Origin: Apostichopus japonicus
Lineage: Eukaryota; Echinodermata; Holothuroidea; Aspidochirotida; Stichopodidae
Length of the DNA: 64,000 bases
NCBI RefSeq assembly: GCF_037975245.1
Contig: NC_092572.1
Coordinates: forward strand, 15,630,269-15,694,268
Direction of reading: 5' to 3'
Under the pieces are notes generated by a model, which saw nothing but the letters and a program-made list of their open reading frames with translations, did not search any database and was not told the DNA's origin. Shown here one piece after another: positions 22,263 through 35,462 of this stretch; positions within the stretch are counted from its first letter, which is position 1; each line of letters begins with the position of its first letter. The translations under genes were made by a program, and so were the position numbers.

Positions 22263-25200
22263 TCCCTGGTTCGAACCCCGGGTGATGACGTCTTTTGCCG
22301 ATCTTTTGCAACAAGTGCCTGCACGGGGAGCTGTAAGTATTAGTTAATCCACCTAATATCTCAGTCCATACAGTGGCGCGATGGCTCGGCGCACTGTACG
22401 AGCTGATGATCGAGACTCTCTTTTGCATCCCTGGTTCGAACCCCGGGTGATGACGTCTTTTGCCGATCTTTTACAGCAAGTGCCTGCACGGGGAGCTGTA
22501 AGTATTAGTTAATCCACCTAATATCTCAGTCCATACAGTGGCGCGATGGCTCGGCGCACTGTACGAGCTGATGATCGAGACTCTCTTTTGCATCCCTGGT
22601 TCGAACCCCGGGTGATGACGTCTTTTGCCGATCTTTTACAGCAAGTGCCTGCACGGGGAGCTGTAAGTATTAGTTAATCCACCTAATATCTCAGTCCATA
22701 CAGTGGCGCGATGGCTCGGCGCACTGTACGAGCTGATGATCGAGACTCTCTTTTGCATCCCTGGTTCGAACCCCGGGTGATGACGTCTTTTGCCGATCTT
22801 TTACAGCAAGTGCCTGCACGGGGAGCTGTAAGTATTAGTTAATCCACCTAATATCTCAGTCCATACAGTGGCGCGATGGCTCGGCGCACTGTACGAGCTG
22901 ATGATCGAGACTCTCTTTTGCATCCCTGGTTCGAACCCCGGGTGATGACGTCTTTTGCCGATCTTTTACAGCAAGTGCCTGCACGGGGAGCTGTAAATAT
23001 TAGTTAATCCACCTAATATCTCAGTCCATACAGTGGCGGGATGGCTCGGCGCACTGTACGAGCTGATGATCGAGACTCTCTTTTGCATCCCTGGTTCGAA
23101 CCCCGGGTGATGACGTCTTTTGCCGATCTTTTACAGCAAGTGCCTGCACGGGGAGCTGTAAGTATTAGTTAATCCACCTAATATCTCAGTCCATACAGTG
23201 GCGCGATGGCTCGGCGCACTGTACGAGCTGATGATCGAGACTCTCTTTTGCATCCCTGGTTCGAACCCCGGGTGATGACGTCTTTTGCCGATCTTTTACA
23301 GCAAGTGCCTGCACGGGGAGCTGTAAGTATTAGTTAATCCACCTAATATCTCAGTCCATACAGTGGCGCGATGGCTCGGCGCACTGTACGAGCTGATGAT
23401 CGAGACTCTCTTTTGCATCCGTGGTTCGAACCCCGGGTGATGACGTCTTTTGCCGATCTTTTACAGCAAGTGCCTGCACGGGGAGCTGTAAGTATTAGTT
23501 AATCCACCTAATATCTCAGTCCATACAGTGGCGCGATGGCTCGGCGCACTGTACGAGCTGATGATCGAGACTCTCTTTTGCATCCCTGGTTCGAACCCCG
23601 GGTGATGACGTCTTTTGCCGATCTTTTACAGCAAGTGCCTGCACGGGGAGCTGTAAGTATTAGTTAATCCACCTAATATCTCAGTCCATACAGTGGCGCG
23701 ATGGCTCGGCGCACTGTACGAGCTGATGATCGAGACTCTCTTTTGCATCCCTGGTTCGAACCCCGGGTGATGACGTCTTTTGCCGATCTTTTACAGCAAG
23801 TGCCTGCACGGGGAGCTGTAAGTATTAGTTAATCCACCTAATATCTCAGTCCATACAGTGGCGCGATGGCTCGGCGCACTGTACGAGCTGATGATCGAGA
23901 CTCTCTTTTGCATCCCTGGTTCGAACCCCGGGTGATGACGTCTTTTGCCGATCTTTTACAGCAAGTGCCTGCACGGGGAGCTGTAAGTATTAGTTAATCC
24001 ACCTAATATCTCAGTCCATACAGTGGCGCGATGGCTCGGCGCACTGTACGAGCTGATGATCGAGACTCTCTTTTGCATCCGTGGTTCGAACCCCGGGTGA
24101 TGACGTCTTTTGCCGATCTTTTACAGCAAGTGCCTGCACGGGGAGCTGTAAGTATTAGTTAATCCACCTAATATCTCAGTCCATACAGTGGCGCGATGGC
24201 TCGGCGCACTGTACGAGCTGATGATCGAGACTCTCTTTTGCATCCGTGGTTCGAACCCCGGGTGATGACGTCTTTTGCCGATCTTTTACAGCAAGTGCCT
24301 GCACGGGGAGCTGTAAGTATTAGTTAATCCACCTAATATCTCAGTCCATACAGTGGCGCGATGGCTCGGCGCACTGTACGAGCTGATGATCGAGACTCTC
24401 TTTTGCATCCCTGGTTCGAACCCCGGGTGATGACGTCTTTTGCCGATCTTTTACAGCAAGTGCCTGCACGGGGAGCTGTAAATATTAGTTAATCCACCTA
24501 ATATCTCAGTCCATACAGTGGCGGGATGGCTCGGCGCACTGTACGAGCTGATGATCGAGACTCTCTTTTGCATCCCTGGTTCGAACCCCGGGTGATGACG
24601 TCTTTTGCCGATCTTTTACAGCAAGTGCCTGCACGGGGAGCTGTAAGTATTAGTTAATCCACCTAATATCTCAGTCCATACAGTGGCGCGATGGCTCGGC
24701 GCACTGTACGAGCTGATGATCGAGACTCTCTTTTGCATCCCTGGTTCGAACCCCGGGTGATGACGTCTTTTGCCGATCTTTTACAGCAAGTGCCTGCACG
24801 GGGAGCTGTAAGTATTAGTTAATCCACCTAATATCTCAGTCCATACAGTGGCGGGATGGCTCGGCGCACTGTACGAGCTGATGATCGAGACTCTCTTTTG
24901 CATCCCTGGTTCGAACCCCGGGTGATGACGTCTTTTGCCGATCTTTTACAGCAAGTGCCTGCACGGGGAGCTGTAAATATTAGTTAATCCACCTAATATC
25001 TCAGTCCATACAGTGGCGGGATGGCTCGGCGCACTGTACGAGCTGATGATCGAGACTCTCTTTTGCATCCCTGGTTCGAACCCCGGGTGATGACGTCTTT
25101 TGCCGATCTTTTACAGCAAGTGCCTGCACGGGGAGCTGTAAGTATTAGTTAATCCACCTAATATCTCAGTCCATACAGTGGCGGGATGGCTCGGCGCACT

Positions 25201-25727
25201 GTACGAGCTGATGATCGAGACTCTCTTTTGCATCCCTGGTTCGAACCCCGGGTGATGACGTCTTTTGCCGATCTTTTACAGCAAGTGCCTGCACGGGGAG
25301 CTGTAAGTATTAGTTAATCCACCTAATATCTCAGTCCATACAGTGGCGCGATGGCTCGGCGCACTGTACGAGCTGATGATCGAGACTCTCTTTTGCATCC
25401 CTGGTTCGAACCCCGGGTGATGACGTCTTTTGCCGATCTTTTACAGCAAGTGCCTGCACGGGGAGCTGTAAGTATTAGTTAATCCACCTAATATCTCAGT
25501 CCATACAGTGGCGCGATGGCTCGGCGCACTGTACGAGCTGATGATCGAGACTCTCTTTTGCATCCCTGGTTCGAACCCCGGGTGATGACGTCTTTTGCCG
25601 ATCTTTTACAGCAAGTGCCTGCACGGGGAGCTGTAAGTATTAGTTAATCCACCTAATATCTCAGTCCATACAGTGGCGCGATGGCTCGGCGCACTGTACG
25701 AGCTGATGATCGAGACTCTCTTTTGCA
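22263..25727 (+). repeat. Loose higher-order unit of 21 monomers, second copy
   Basis: This runs from the 46G monomer at 22,308 to just before the one at 25,773, exactly 21 full monomers. It has 75A at 22,997, 24,482 and 24,977 and the 4G, 4G, plain, 75A order at about 24,029-24,524. Compared with the preceding segment the order matches with a one-monomer offset and several substitutions at variant sites. Its first monomer also has a G-to-A singleton at 22,311. Confidence 0.55.
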
Positions 25728-28700
25728 TCCCTGGTTCGAACCCCGGGTGATGACGTCTTTTGCCGATCTTTTGCAGCAAGTGCCTGCACGGGGAGCTGTA
25801 AGTATTAGTTAATCCACCTAATATCTCAGTCCATACAGTGGCGCGATTGCTCGGCGCACTGTACGAGCTGATGATCGAGACTCTCTTTTGCATCCCTGGT
25901 TCGAACCCCGGGTGATGACGTCTTTTGCCGATCTTTTACAGCAAGTGCCTGCACGGGGAGCTGTAAGTATTAGTTAATCCACCTAATATCTCAGTCCATA
26001 CAGTGGCGCGATGGCTCGGCGCACTGTACGAGCTGATGATCGAGACTCTCTTTTGCATCCCTGGTTCGAACCCCGGGTGATGACGTCTTTTGCCGATCTT
26101 TTACAGCAAGTGCCTGCACGGGGAGCTGTAAGTATTAGTTAATCCACCTAATATCTCAGTCCATACAGTGGCGCGATGGCTCGGCGCACTGTACGAGCTG
26201 ATGATCGAGACTCTCTTTTGCATCCCTGGTTCGAACCCCGGGTGATGACGTCTTTTGCCGATCTTTTACAGCAAGTGCCTGCACGGGGAGCTGTAAGTAT
26301 TAGTTAATCCACCTAATATCTCAGTCCATACAGTGGCGCGATGGCTCGGCGCACTGTACGAGCTGATGATCGAGACTCTCTTTTGCATCCCTGGTTCGAA
26401 CCCCGGGTGATGACGTCTTTTGCCGATCTTTTACAGCAAGTGCCTGCACGGGGAGCTGTAAGTATTAGTTCATCCACCTAATGTCTCAGTCCATACAGTG
26501 GCGGGATGGCTCGGCGCACTGTACGAGCTGATGATCGAGACTCTCTTTTGCATCCCTGGTTCGAACCCCGGGTGATGACGTCTTTTGCCGATCTTTTACA
26601 GCAAGTGCCTGCACGGGGAGCTGTAAGTATTAGTTCATCCACCTAATATCTCAGTCCATACAGTGGCGCGATGGCTCGGCGCACTGTACGAGCTGATGAT
26701 CGAGACTCTCTTTTGCATCCCTGGTTCGAACCCCGGGTGATGACGTCTTTTGCCGATCTTTTACAGCAAGTGCCTGCACGGGGAGCTGTAAGTATTAGTT
26801 AATCCACCTAATATCTCAGTCCATACAGTGGCGCGATGGCTCGGCGCACTGTACGAGCTGATGATCGAGACTCTCTTTTGCATCCCTGGTTCGAACCCCG
26901 GGTGATGACGTCTTTTGCCGATCTTTTACAGCAAGTGCCTGCACGGGGAGCTGTAAGTATTAGTTAATCCACCTAATATCTCAGTCCATACAGTGGCGCG
27001 ATTGCTCGGCGCACTGTACGAGCTGATGATCGAGACTCTCTTTTGCATCCCTGGTTCGAACCCCGGGTGATGACGTCTTTTGCCGATCTTTTACAGCAAG
27101 TGCCTGCACGGGGAGCTGTAAGTATTAGTTAATCCACCTAATATCTCAGTCCATACAGTGGCGCGATGGCTCGGCGCACTGTACGAGCTGATGATCGAGA
27201 CTCTCTTTTGCATCCCTGGTTCGAACCCCGGGTGATGACGTCTTTTGCCGATCTTTTACAGCAAGTGCCTGCACGGGGAGCTGTAAGTATTAGTTAATCC
27301 ACCTAATATCTCAGTCCATACAGTGGCGCGATGGCTCGGCGCACTGTACGAGCTGATGATCGAGACTCTCTTTTGCATCCGTGGTTCGAACCCCGGGTGA
27401 TGACGTCTTTTGCCGATCTTTTACAGCAAGTGCCTGCACGGGGAGCTGTAAGTATTAGTTAATCCACCTAATATCTCAGTCCATACAGTGGCGCGATGGC
27501 TCGGCGCACTGTACGAGCTGATGATCGAGACTCTCTTTTGCATCCCTGGTTCGAACCCCGGGTGATGACGTCTTTTGCCGATCTTTTACAGCAAGTGCCT
27601 GCACGGGGAGCTGTAAGTATTAGTTAATCCACCTAATATCTCAGTCCATACAGTGGCGGGATGGCTCGGCGCACTGTACGAGCTGATGATCGAGACTCTC
27701 TTTTGCATCCCTGGTTCGAACCCCGGGTGATGACGTCTTTTGCCGATCTTTTACAGCAAGTGCCTGCACGGGGAGCTGTAAATATTAGTTAATCCACCTA
27801 ATATCTCAGTCCATACAGTGGCGGGATGGCTCGGCGCACTGTACGAGCTGATGATCGAGACTCTCTTTTGCATCCCTGGTTCGAACCCCGGGTGATGACG
27901 TCTTTTGCCGATCTTTTACAGCAAGTGCCTGCACGGGGAGCTGTAAGTATTAGTTAATCCACCTAATATCTCAGTCCATACAGTGGCGCGATGGCTCGGC
28001 GCACTGTACGAGCTGATGATCGAGACTCTCTTTTGCATCCCTGGTTCGAACCCCGGGTGATGACGTCTTTTGCCGATCTTTTACAGCAAGTGCCTGCACG
28101 GGGAGCTGTAAGTATTAGTTAATCCACCTAATATCTCAGTCCATACAGTGGCGCGATGGCTCGGCGCACTGTACGAGCTGATGATCGAGACTCTCTTTTG
28201 CATCCCTGGTTCGAACCCCGGGTGATGACGTCTTTTGCCGATCTTTTACAGCAAGTGCCTGCACGGGGAGCTGTAAGTATTAGTTAATCCACCTAATATC
28301 TCAGTCCATACAGTGGCGCGATTGCTCGGCGCACTGTACGAGCTGATGATCGAGACTCTCTTTTGCATCCCTGGTTCGAACCCCGGGTGATGACGTCTTT
28401 TGCCGATCTTTTACAGCAAGTGCCTGCACGGGGAGCTGTAAGTATTAGTTAATCCACCTAATATCTCAGTCCATACAGTGGCGCGATGGCTCGGCGCACT
28501 GTACGAGCTGATGATCGAGACTCTCTTTTGCATCCGTGGTTCGAACCCCGGGTGATGACGTCTTTTGCCGATCTTTTACAGCAAGTGCCTGCACGGGGAG
28601 CTGTAAGTATTAGTTAATCCACCTAATATCTCAGTCCATACAGTGGCGCGATGGCTCGGCGCACTGTACGAGCTGATGATCGAGACTCTCTTTTGCATCC

Positions 28701-31700
28701 CTGGTTCGAACCCCGGGTGATGACGTCTTTTGCAGATCTTTTACAGCAAGTGCCTGCACGGGGAGCTGTAAGTATTAGTTAATCCACCTAATATCTCAGT
28801 CCATACAGTGGCGCGATGGCTCGGCGCACTGTACGAGCTGATGATCGAGACTCTCTTTTGCATCCCTGGTTCGAACCCCGGGTGATGACGTCTTTTGCCG
28901 ATCTTTTACAGCAAGTGCCTGCACGGGGAGCTGTAAATATTAGTTAATCCACCTAATATCTCAGTCCATACAGTGGCGGGATGGCTCGGCGCACTGTACG
29001 AGCTGATGATCGAGACTCTCTTTTGCATCCCTGGTTCGAACCCCGGGTGATGACGTCTTTTGCCGATCTTTTACAACAAGTGCCTGCACGGGGAGCTGTA
29101 AGTATTAGTTAATCCACCTAATATCTCAGTCCATACAGTGGCGCGATGGCTCGGCGCACTGTACGAGCTGATGATCGAGACTCTCTTTTGCATCCCTGGT
29201 TCGAACCCCGGGTGATGACGTCTTTTGCCGATCTTTTACAGCAAGTGCCTGCACGGGGAGCTGTAAGTATTAGTTAATCCACCTAATATCTCAGTCCATA
29301 CAGTGGCGCGATGGCTCGGCGCACTGTACGAGCTGATGATCGAGACTCTCTTTTGCATCCCTGGTTCGAACCCCGGGTGATGACGTCTTTTGCCGATCTT
29401 TTACAGCAAGTGCCTGCACGGGGAGCTGTAAGTATTAGTTAATCCACCTAATATCTCAGTCCATACAGTGGCGCGATGGCTCGGCGCACTGTACGAGCTG
29501 ATGATCGAGACTCTCTTTTGCATCCCTGGTTCGAACCCCGGGTGATGACGTCTTTTGCCGATCTTTTACAGCAAGTGCCTGCACGGGGAGCTGTAAGTAT
29601 TAGTTAATCCACCTAATATCTCAGTCCATACAGTGGCGGGATGGCTCGGCGCACTGTACGAGCTGATGATCGAGACTCTCTTTTGCATCCCTGGTTCGAA
29701 CCCCGGGTGATGACGTCTTTTGCCGATCTTTTACAGCAAGTGCCTGCACGGGGAGCTGTAAGTATTAGTTAATCCACCTAATATCTCAGTCCATACAGTG
29801 GCGGGATGGCTCGGCGCACTGTACGAGCTGATGATCGAGACTCTCTTTTGCATCCCTGGTTCGAACCCCGGGTGATGACGTCTTTTGCCGATCTTTTACA
29901 GCAAGTGCCTGCACGGGGAGCTGTAAGTATTAGTTAATCCACCTAATATCTCAGTCCATACAGTGGCGGGATGGCTCGGCGCACTGTACGAGCTGATGAT
30001 CGAGACTCTCTTTTGCATCCCTGGTTCGAACCCCGGGTGATGACGTCTTTTGCCGATCTTTTACAGCAAGTGCCTGCACGGGGAGCTGTAAGTATTAGTT
30101 AATCCACCTAATATCTCAGTCCATACAGTGGCGCGATGGCTCGGCGCACTGTACGAGCTGATGATCGAGACTCTCTTTTGCATCCCTGGTTCGAACCCCG
30201 GGTGATGACGTCTTTTGCCCATCTTTTGCAGCAAGTGCCTGCACGGGGAGCTGTAAGTATTAGTTAATCCACCTAATATCTCAGTCCATACAGTGGCGCG
30301 ATGGCTCGGCGCACTGTACGAGCTGATGATCGAGACTCTCTTTTGCATCCCTGGTTCGAACCCCGGGTGATGACGTCTTTTGCCGATCTTTTACAGCAAG
30401 TGCCTGCACGGGGAGCTGTAAGTATTAGTTAATCCACCTAATATCTCAGTCCATACAGTGGCGCGATGGCTCGGCGCACTGTACGAGCTGATGATCGAGA
30501 CTCTCTTTTGCATCCCTGGTTCGAACCCCGGGTGATGACGTCTTTTGCCGATCTTTTACAGCAAGTGCCTGCACGGGGAGCTGTAAGTATTAGTTAATCC
30601 ACCTAATATCTCAGTCCATACAGTGGCGCGATGGCTCGGCGCACTGTACGAGCTGATGATCGAGACTCTCTTTTGCATCCGTGGTTCGAACCCCGGGTGA
30701 TGACGTCTTTTGCCGATCTTTTACAGCAAGTGCCTGCACGGGGAGCTGTAAGTATTAGTTAATCCACCTAATATCTCAGTCCATACAGTGGCGCGATGGC
30801 TGGGCGCACTGTACGAGCTGATGATCGAGACTCTCTTTTGCATCCCTGGTTCGAACCCCGGGTGATGACGTCTTTTGCCGATCTTTTACAGCAAGTGCCT
30901 GCACGGGGAGCTGTAAGTATTAGTTAATCCACCTAATATCTCAGTCCATACAGTGGCGCGATGGCTCGGCGCACTGTACGAGCTGATGATCGAGACTCTC
31001 TTTTGCATCCCTGGTTCGAACCCCGGGTGATGACGTCTTTTGCCGATCTTTTACAGCAAGTGCCTGCACGGGGAGCTGTAAATATTAGTTAATCCACCTA
31101 ATATCTCAGTCCATACAGTGGCGGGATGGCTCGGCGCACTGTACGAGCTGATGATCGAGACTCTCTTTTGCATCCCTGGTTCGAACCCCGGGTGATGACG
31201 TCTTTTGCCGATCTTTTACAGCAAGTGCCTGCACGGGGAGCTGTAAGTATTAGTTAATCCACCTAATATCTCAGTCCATACAGTGGCGCGATGGCTCGGC
31301 GCACTGTACGAGCTGATGATCGAGACTCTCTTTTGCATCCCTGGTTCGAACCCCGGGTGATGACGTCTTTTGCCGATCTTTTACAGCAAGTGCCTGCACG
31401 GGGAGCTGTAAGTATTAGTTAATCCACCTAATATCTCAGTCCATACAGTGGCGCGATTGCTCGGCGCACTGTACGAGCTGATGATCGAGACTCTCTTTTG
31501 CATCCCTGGTTCGAACCCCGGGTGATGACGTCTTTTGCCGATCTTTTACAGCAAGTGCCTGCACGGGGAGCTGTAAGTATTAGTTAATCCACCTAATATC
31601 TCAGTCCATACAGTGGCGCGATTGCTCGGCGCACTGTACGAGCTGATGATCGAGACTCTCTTTTGCATCCCTGGTTCGAACCCCGGGTGATGACGTCTTT

Positions 31701-33758
31701 TGCCGATCTTTTACAGCAAGTGCCTGCACGGGGAGCTGTAAGTATTAGTTAATCCACCTAATATCTCAGTCCATACAGTGGCGCGATGGCTCGGCGCACT
31801 GTACGAGCTGATGATCGAGACTCTCTTTTGCATCCCTGGTTCGAACCCCGGGTGATGACGTCTTTTGCCGATCTTTTACAGCAAGTGCCTGCACGGGGAG
31901 CTGTAAGTATTAGTTAATCCACCTAATATCTCAGTCCATACAGTGGCGCGATTGCTCGGCGCACTGTACGAGCTGATGATCGAGACTCTCTTTTGCATCC
32001 CTGGTTCGAACCCCGGGTGATGACGTCTTTTGCCGATCTTTTACAGCAAGTGCCTGCACGGGGAGCTGTAAGTATTAGTTAATCCACCTAATATCTCAGT
32101 CCATACAGTGGCGCGATTGCTCGGCGCACTGTACGAGCTGATGATCGAGACTCTCTTTTGCATCCCTGGTTCGAACCCCGGGTGATGACGTCTTTTGCCG
32201 ATCTTTTACAGCAAGTGCCTGCACGGGGAGCTGTAAGTATTAGTTAATCCACCTAATATCTCAGTCCATACAGTGGCGCGATGGCTCGGCGCACTGTACG
32301 AGCTGATGATCGAGACTCTCTTTTGCATCCCTGGTTCGAACCCCGGGTGATGACGTCTTTTGCCGATCTTTTACAGCAAGTGCCTGCACGGGGAGCTGTA
32401 AGTATTAGTTAATCCACCTAATATCTCAGTCCATACAGTGGCGCGATGGCTCGGCGCACTGTACGAGCTGATGATCGAGACTCTCTTTTGCATCCCTGGT
32501 TCGAACCCCGGGTGATGACGTCTTTTGCCGATCTTTTACAGCAAGTGCCTGCACGGGGAGCTGTAAGTATTAGTTAATCCACCTAATATCTCAGTCCATA
32601 CAGTGGCGCGATGGCTCGGCGCACTGTACGAGCTGATGATCGAGACTCTCTTTTGCATCCGTGGTTCGAACCCCGGGTGATGACGTCTTTTGCCGATCTT
32701 TTACAGCAAGTGCCTGCACGGGGGGCTGTAAGTATTAGTTAATCCACCTAATATCTCAGTCCATACAGTGGCGCGATGGCTCGGCGCACTGTACGAGCTG
32801 ATGATCGAGACTCTCTTTTGCATCCCTGGTTCGAACCCCGGGTGATGACGTCTTTTGCCGATCTTTTACAGCAAGTGCCTGCACGGGGAGCTGTAAGTAT
32901 TAGTTAATCCACCTAATATCTCAGTCCATACAGTGGCGCGATGGCTCGGCGCACTGTACGAGCTGATGATCGAGACTCTCTTTTGCATCCCTGGTTCGAA
33001 CCCCGGGTGATGACGTCTTTTGCCGATCTTTTACAGCAAGTGCCTGCACGGGGAGCTGTAAATATTAGTTAATCCACCTAATATCTCAGTCCATACAGTG
33101 GCGGGATGGCTCGGCGCACTGTACGAGCTGATGATCGAGACTCTCTTTTGCATCCCTGGTTCGAACCCCGGGTGATGACGTCTTTTGCCGATCTTTTACA
33201 GCAAGTGCCTGCACGGGGAGCTGTAAGTATTAGTTAATCCACCTAATATCTCAGTCCATACAGTGGCGCGATGGCTCGGCGCACTGTACGAGCTGATGAT
33301 CGAGACTCTCTTTTGCATCCCTGGTTCGAACCCCGGGTGATGACGTCTTTTGCCGATCTTTTACAGCAAGTGCCTGCACGGGGAGCTGTAAGTATTAGTT
33401 AATCCACCTAATATCTCAGTCCATACAGTGGCGCGATGGCTCGGCGCACTGTACGAGCTGATGATCGAGACTCTCTTTTGCATCCCTGGTTCGAACCCCG
33501 GGTGATGACGTCTATTGCCGATCTTTTACAGCAAGTGCCTGCACGGGGAGCTGTAAGTATTAGTTAATCCACCTAATATCTCAGTCCATACAGTGGCGCG
33601 ATTGCTCGGCGCACTGTACGAGCTGATGATCGAGACTCTCTTTTGCATCCCTGGTTCGAACCCCGGGTGATGACGTCTTTTGCCGATCTTTTACAGCAAG
33701 TGCCTGCACGGGGAGCTGTAAGTATTAGTTAATCCACCTAATATCTCAGTCCATACAG
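25728..33758 (+). repeat. Variant-rich monomers left of the large duplication
   Basis: This stretch carries 46G at 25,773 and 30,228, 75A at 27,782, 28,937, 31,082 and 33,062, and many 121T monomers. The 121T monomers include two adjacent pairs near 31,454/31,619 and 31,949/32,114. Singletons are at 28,734, 29,076, 30,220, 30,802, 32,724 and 33,514. The last of these has no counterpart 64 monomers to the right. This helps place the left edge of the large duplication after it. No stable short higher-order period is evident here. Confidence 0.7.
26388..26717 (+). repeat. Adjacent monomer pair sharing the rare 84C variant
   Basis: Bases 26,471 and 26,636, exactly 165 apart, both read C in GTTCATCC. 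Every other monomer I read has GTTAATCC. The left monomer also has a private A-to-G at 26,483. A variant confined to two neighbours is the footprint of a single-monomer duplication or a short gene-conversion event. Confidence 0.85.
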
Positions 33759-35462
33759 TGGCGCGATGGCTCGGCGCACTGTACGAGCTGATGATCGAGA
33801 CTCTCTTTTGCATCCCTGGTTCGAACCCCGGGTGATGACGTCTTTTGCCGATCTTTTACAGCAAGTGCCTGCACGGGGAGCTGTAAGTATTAGTTAATCC
33901 ACCTAATATCTCAGTCCATACAGTGGCGCGATGGCTCGGCGCACTGTACGAGCTGATGATCGAGACTCTCTTTTGCATCCCTGGTTCGAACCCCGGGTGA
34001 TGACGTCTTTTGCCGATCTTTTACAGCAAGTGCCTGCACGGGGAGCTGTAAGTATTAGTTAATCCACCTAATATCTCAGTCCATACAGTGGCGCGATGGC
34101 TCGGCGCTCTGTACGAGCTGATGATCGAGACTCTCTTTTGCATCCCTGGTTCGAACCCCGGGTGATGACGTCTTTTGCCGATCTTTTACAGCAAGTGCCT
34201 GCACGGGGAGCTGTAAGTATTAGTTAATCCACCTAATATCTCAGTCCATACAGTGGCGGGATGGCTCGGCGCACTGTACGAGCTGATGATCGAGACTCTC
34301 TTTTGCATCCCTGGTTCGAACCCCGGGTGATGACGTCTTTTGCCGATCTTTTACAGCAAGTGCCTGCACGGGGAGCTGTAAGTATAAGTTAATCCACCTA
34401 ATATCTCAGTCCATACAGTGGCGGGATGGCTCGGCGCACTGTACGAGCTGATGATCGAGACTCTCTTTTGCATCCCTGGTTCGAACCCCGGGTGATGACG
34501 TCTTTTGCCGATCTTTTGCAGCAAGTGCCTGCACGGGGAGCTGTAAGTATTAGTTAATCCACCTAATATCTCAGTCCATACAGTGGCGCGATGGCTCGGC
34601 GCACTGTACGAGCTGATGATCGAGACTCTCTTTTGCATCCCTGGTTCGAACCCCGGGTGATGACGTCTTTTGCCGATCTTTTGCAGCAAGTGCCTGCACG
34701 GGGAGCTGTAAGTATTAGTTAATCCACCTAATATCTCAGTCCATACAGTGGCGCGATTGCTCGGCGCACTGTACGAGCTGATGATCGAGACTCTCTTTTG
34801 CATCCCTGGTTCGAACCCCGGGTGATGACGTCTTTTGCCGATCTTTTACAGCAAGTGCCTGCACGGGGAGCTGTAAGTATTAGTTAATCCACCTAATATC
34901 TCAGTCCATACAGTGGCGCGATAGCTCGGCGCACTGTACGAGCTGATGATCGAGACTCTCTTTTGCATCCCTGGTTCGAACCCCGGGTGATGACGTCTTT
35001 TGCCGATCTTTTACAGCAAGTGCCTGCACGGGGAGCTGTAAGTATTAGTTAATCCACCTAATATCTCAGTCCATACAGTGGCGCGATGGCTCGGCGCACT
35101 GTACGAGCTGATGATCGAGACTCTCTTTTGCATCCGTGGTTCGAACCCCGGGTGATGACGTCTTTTGCCGATCTTTTACAGCAAGTGCCTGCACGGGGAG
35201 CTGTAAGTATTAGTTAATCCACCTAATATCTCAGTCCATACAGTGGCGCGATGGCTCGGCGCACTGTACGAGCTGATGATCGAGACTCTCTTTTGCATCC
35301 CTGGTTCGAACCCCGGGTGATGACGTCTTTTGCCGATCTTTTACAGCAAGTGCCTGCACGGGGAGCTGTAAGTATTAGTTAATCCACCTAATATCTCAGT
35401 CCATACAGTGGCGCGATGGCTCGGCGCACTGTACGAGCTGATGATCGAGACTCTCTTTTGCA

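Noticed and set aside
13154-34923. 121A at 13,154 as a further copy of the duplicated block
   Set aside because: It lies on a 117G monomer, whereas 34,923 and 45,421 are on 117C monomers, and neighbouring markers do not match. It is probably an independent change.
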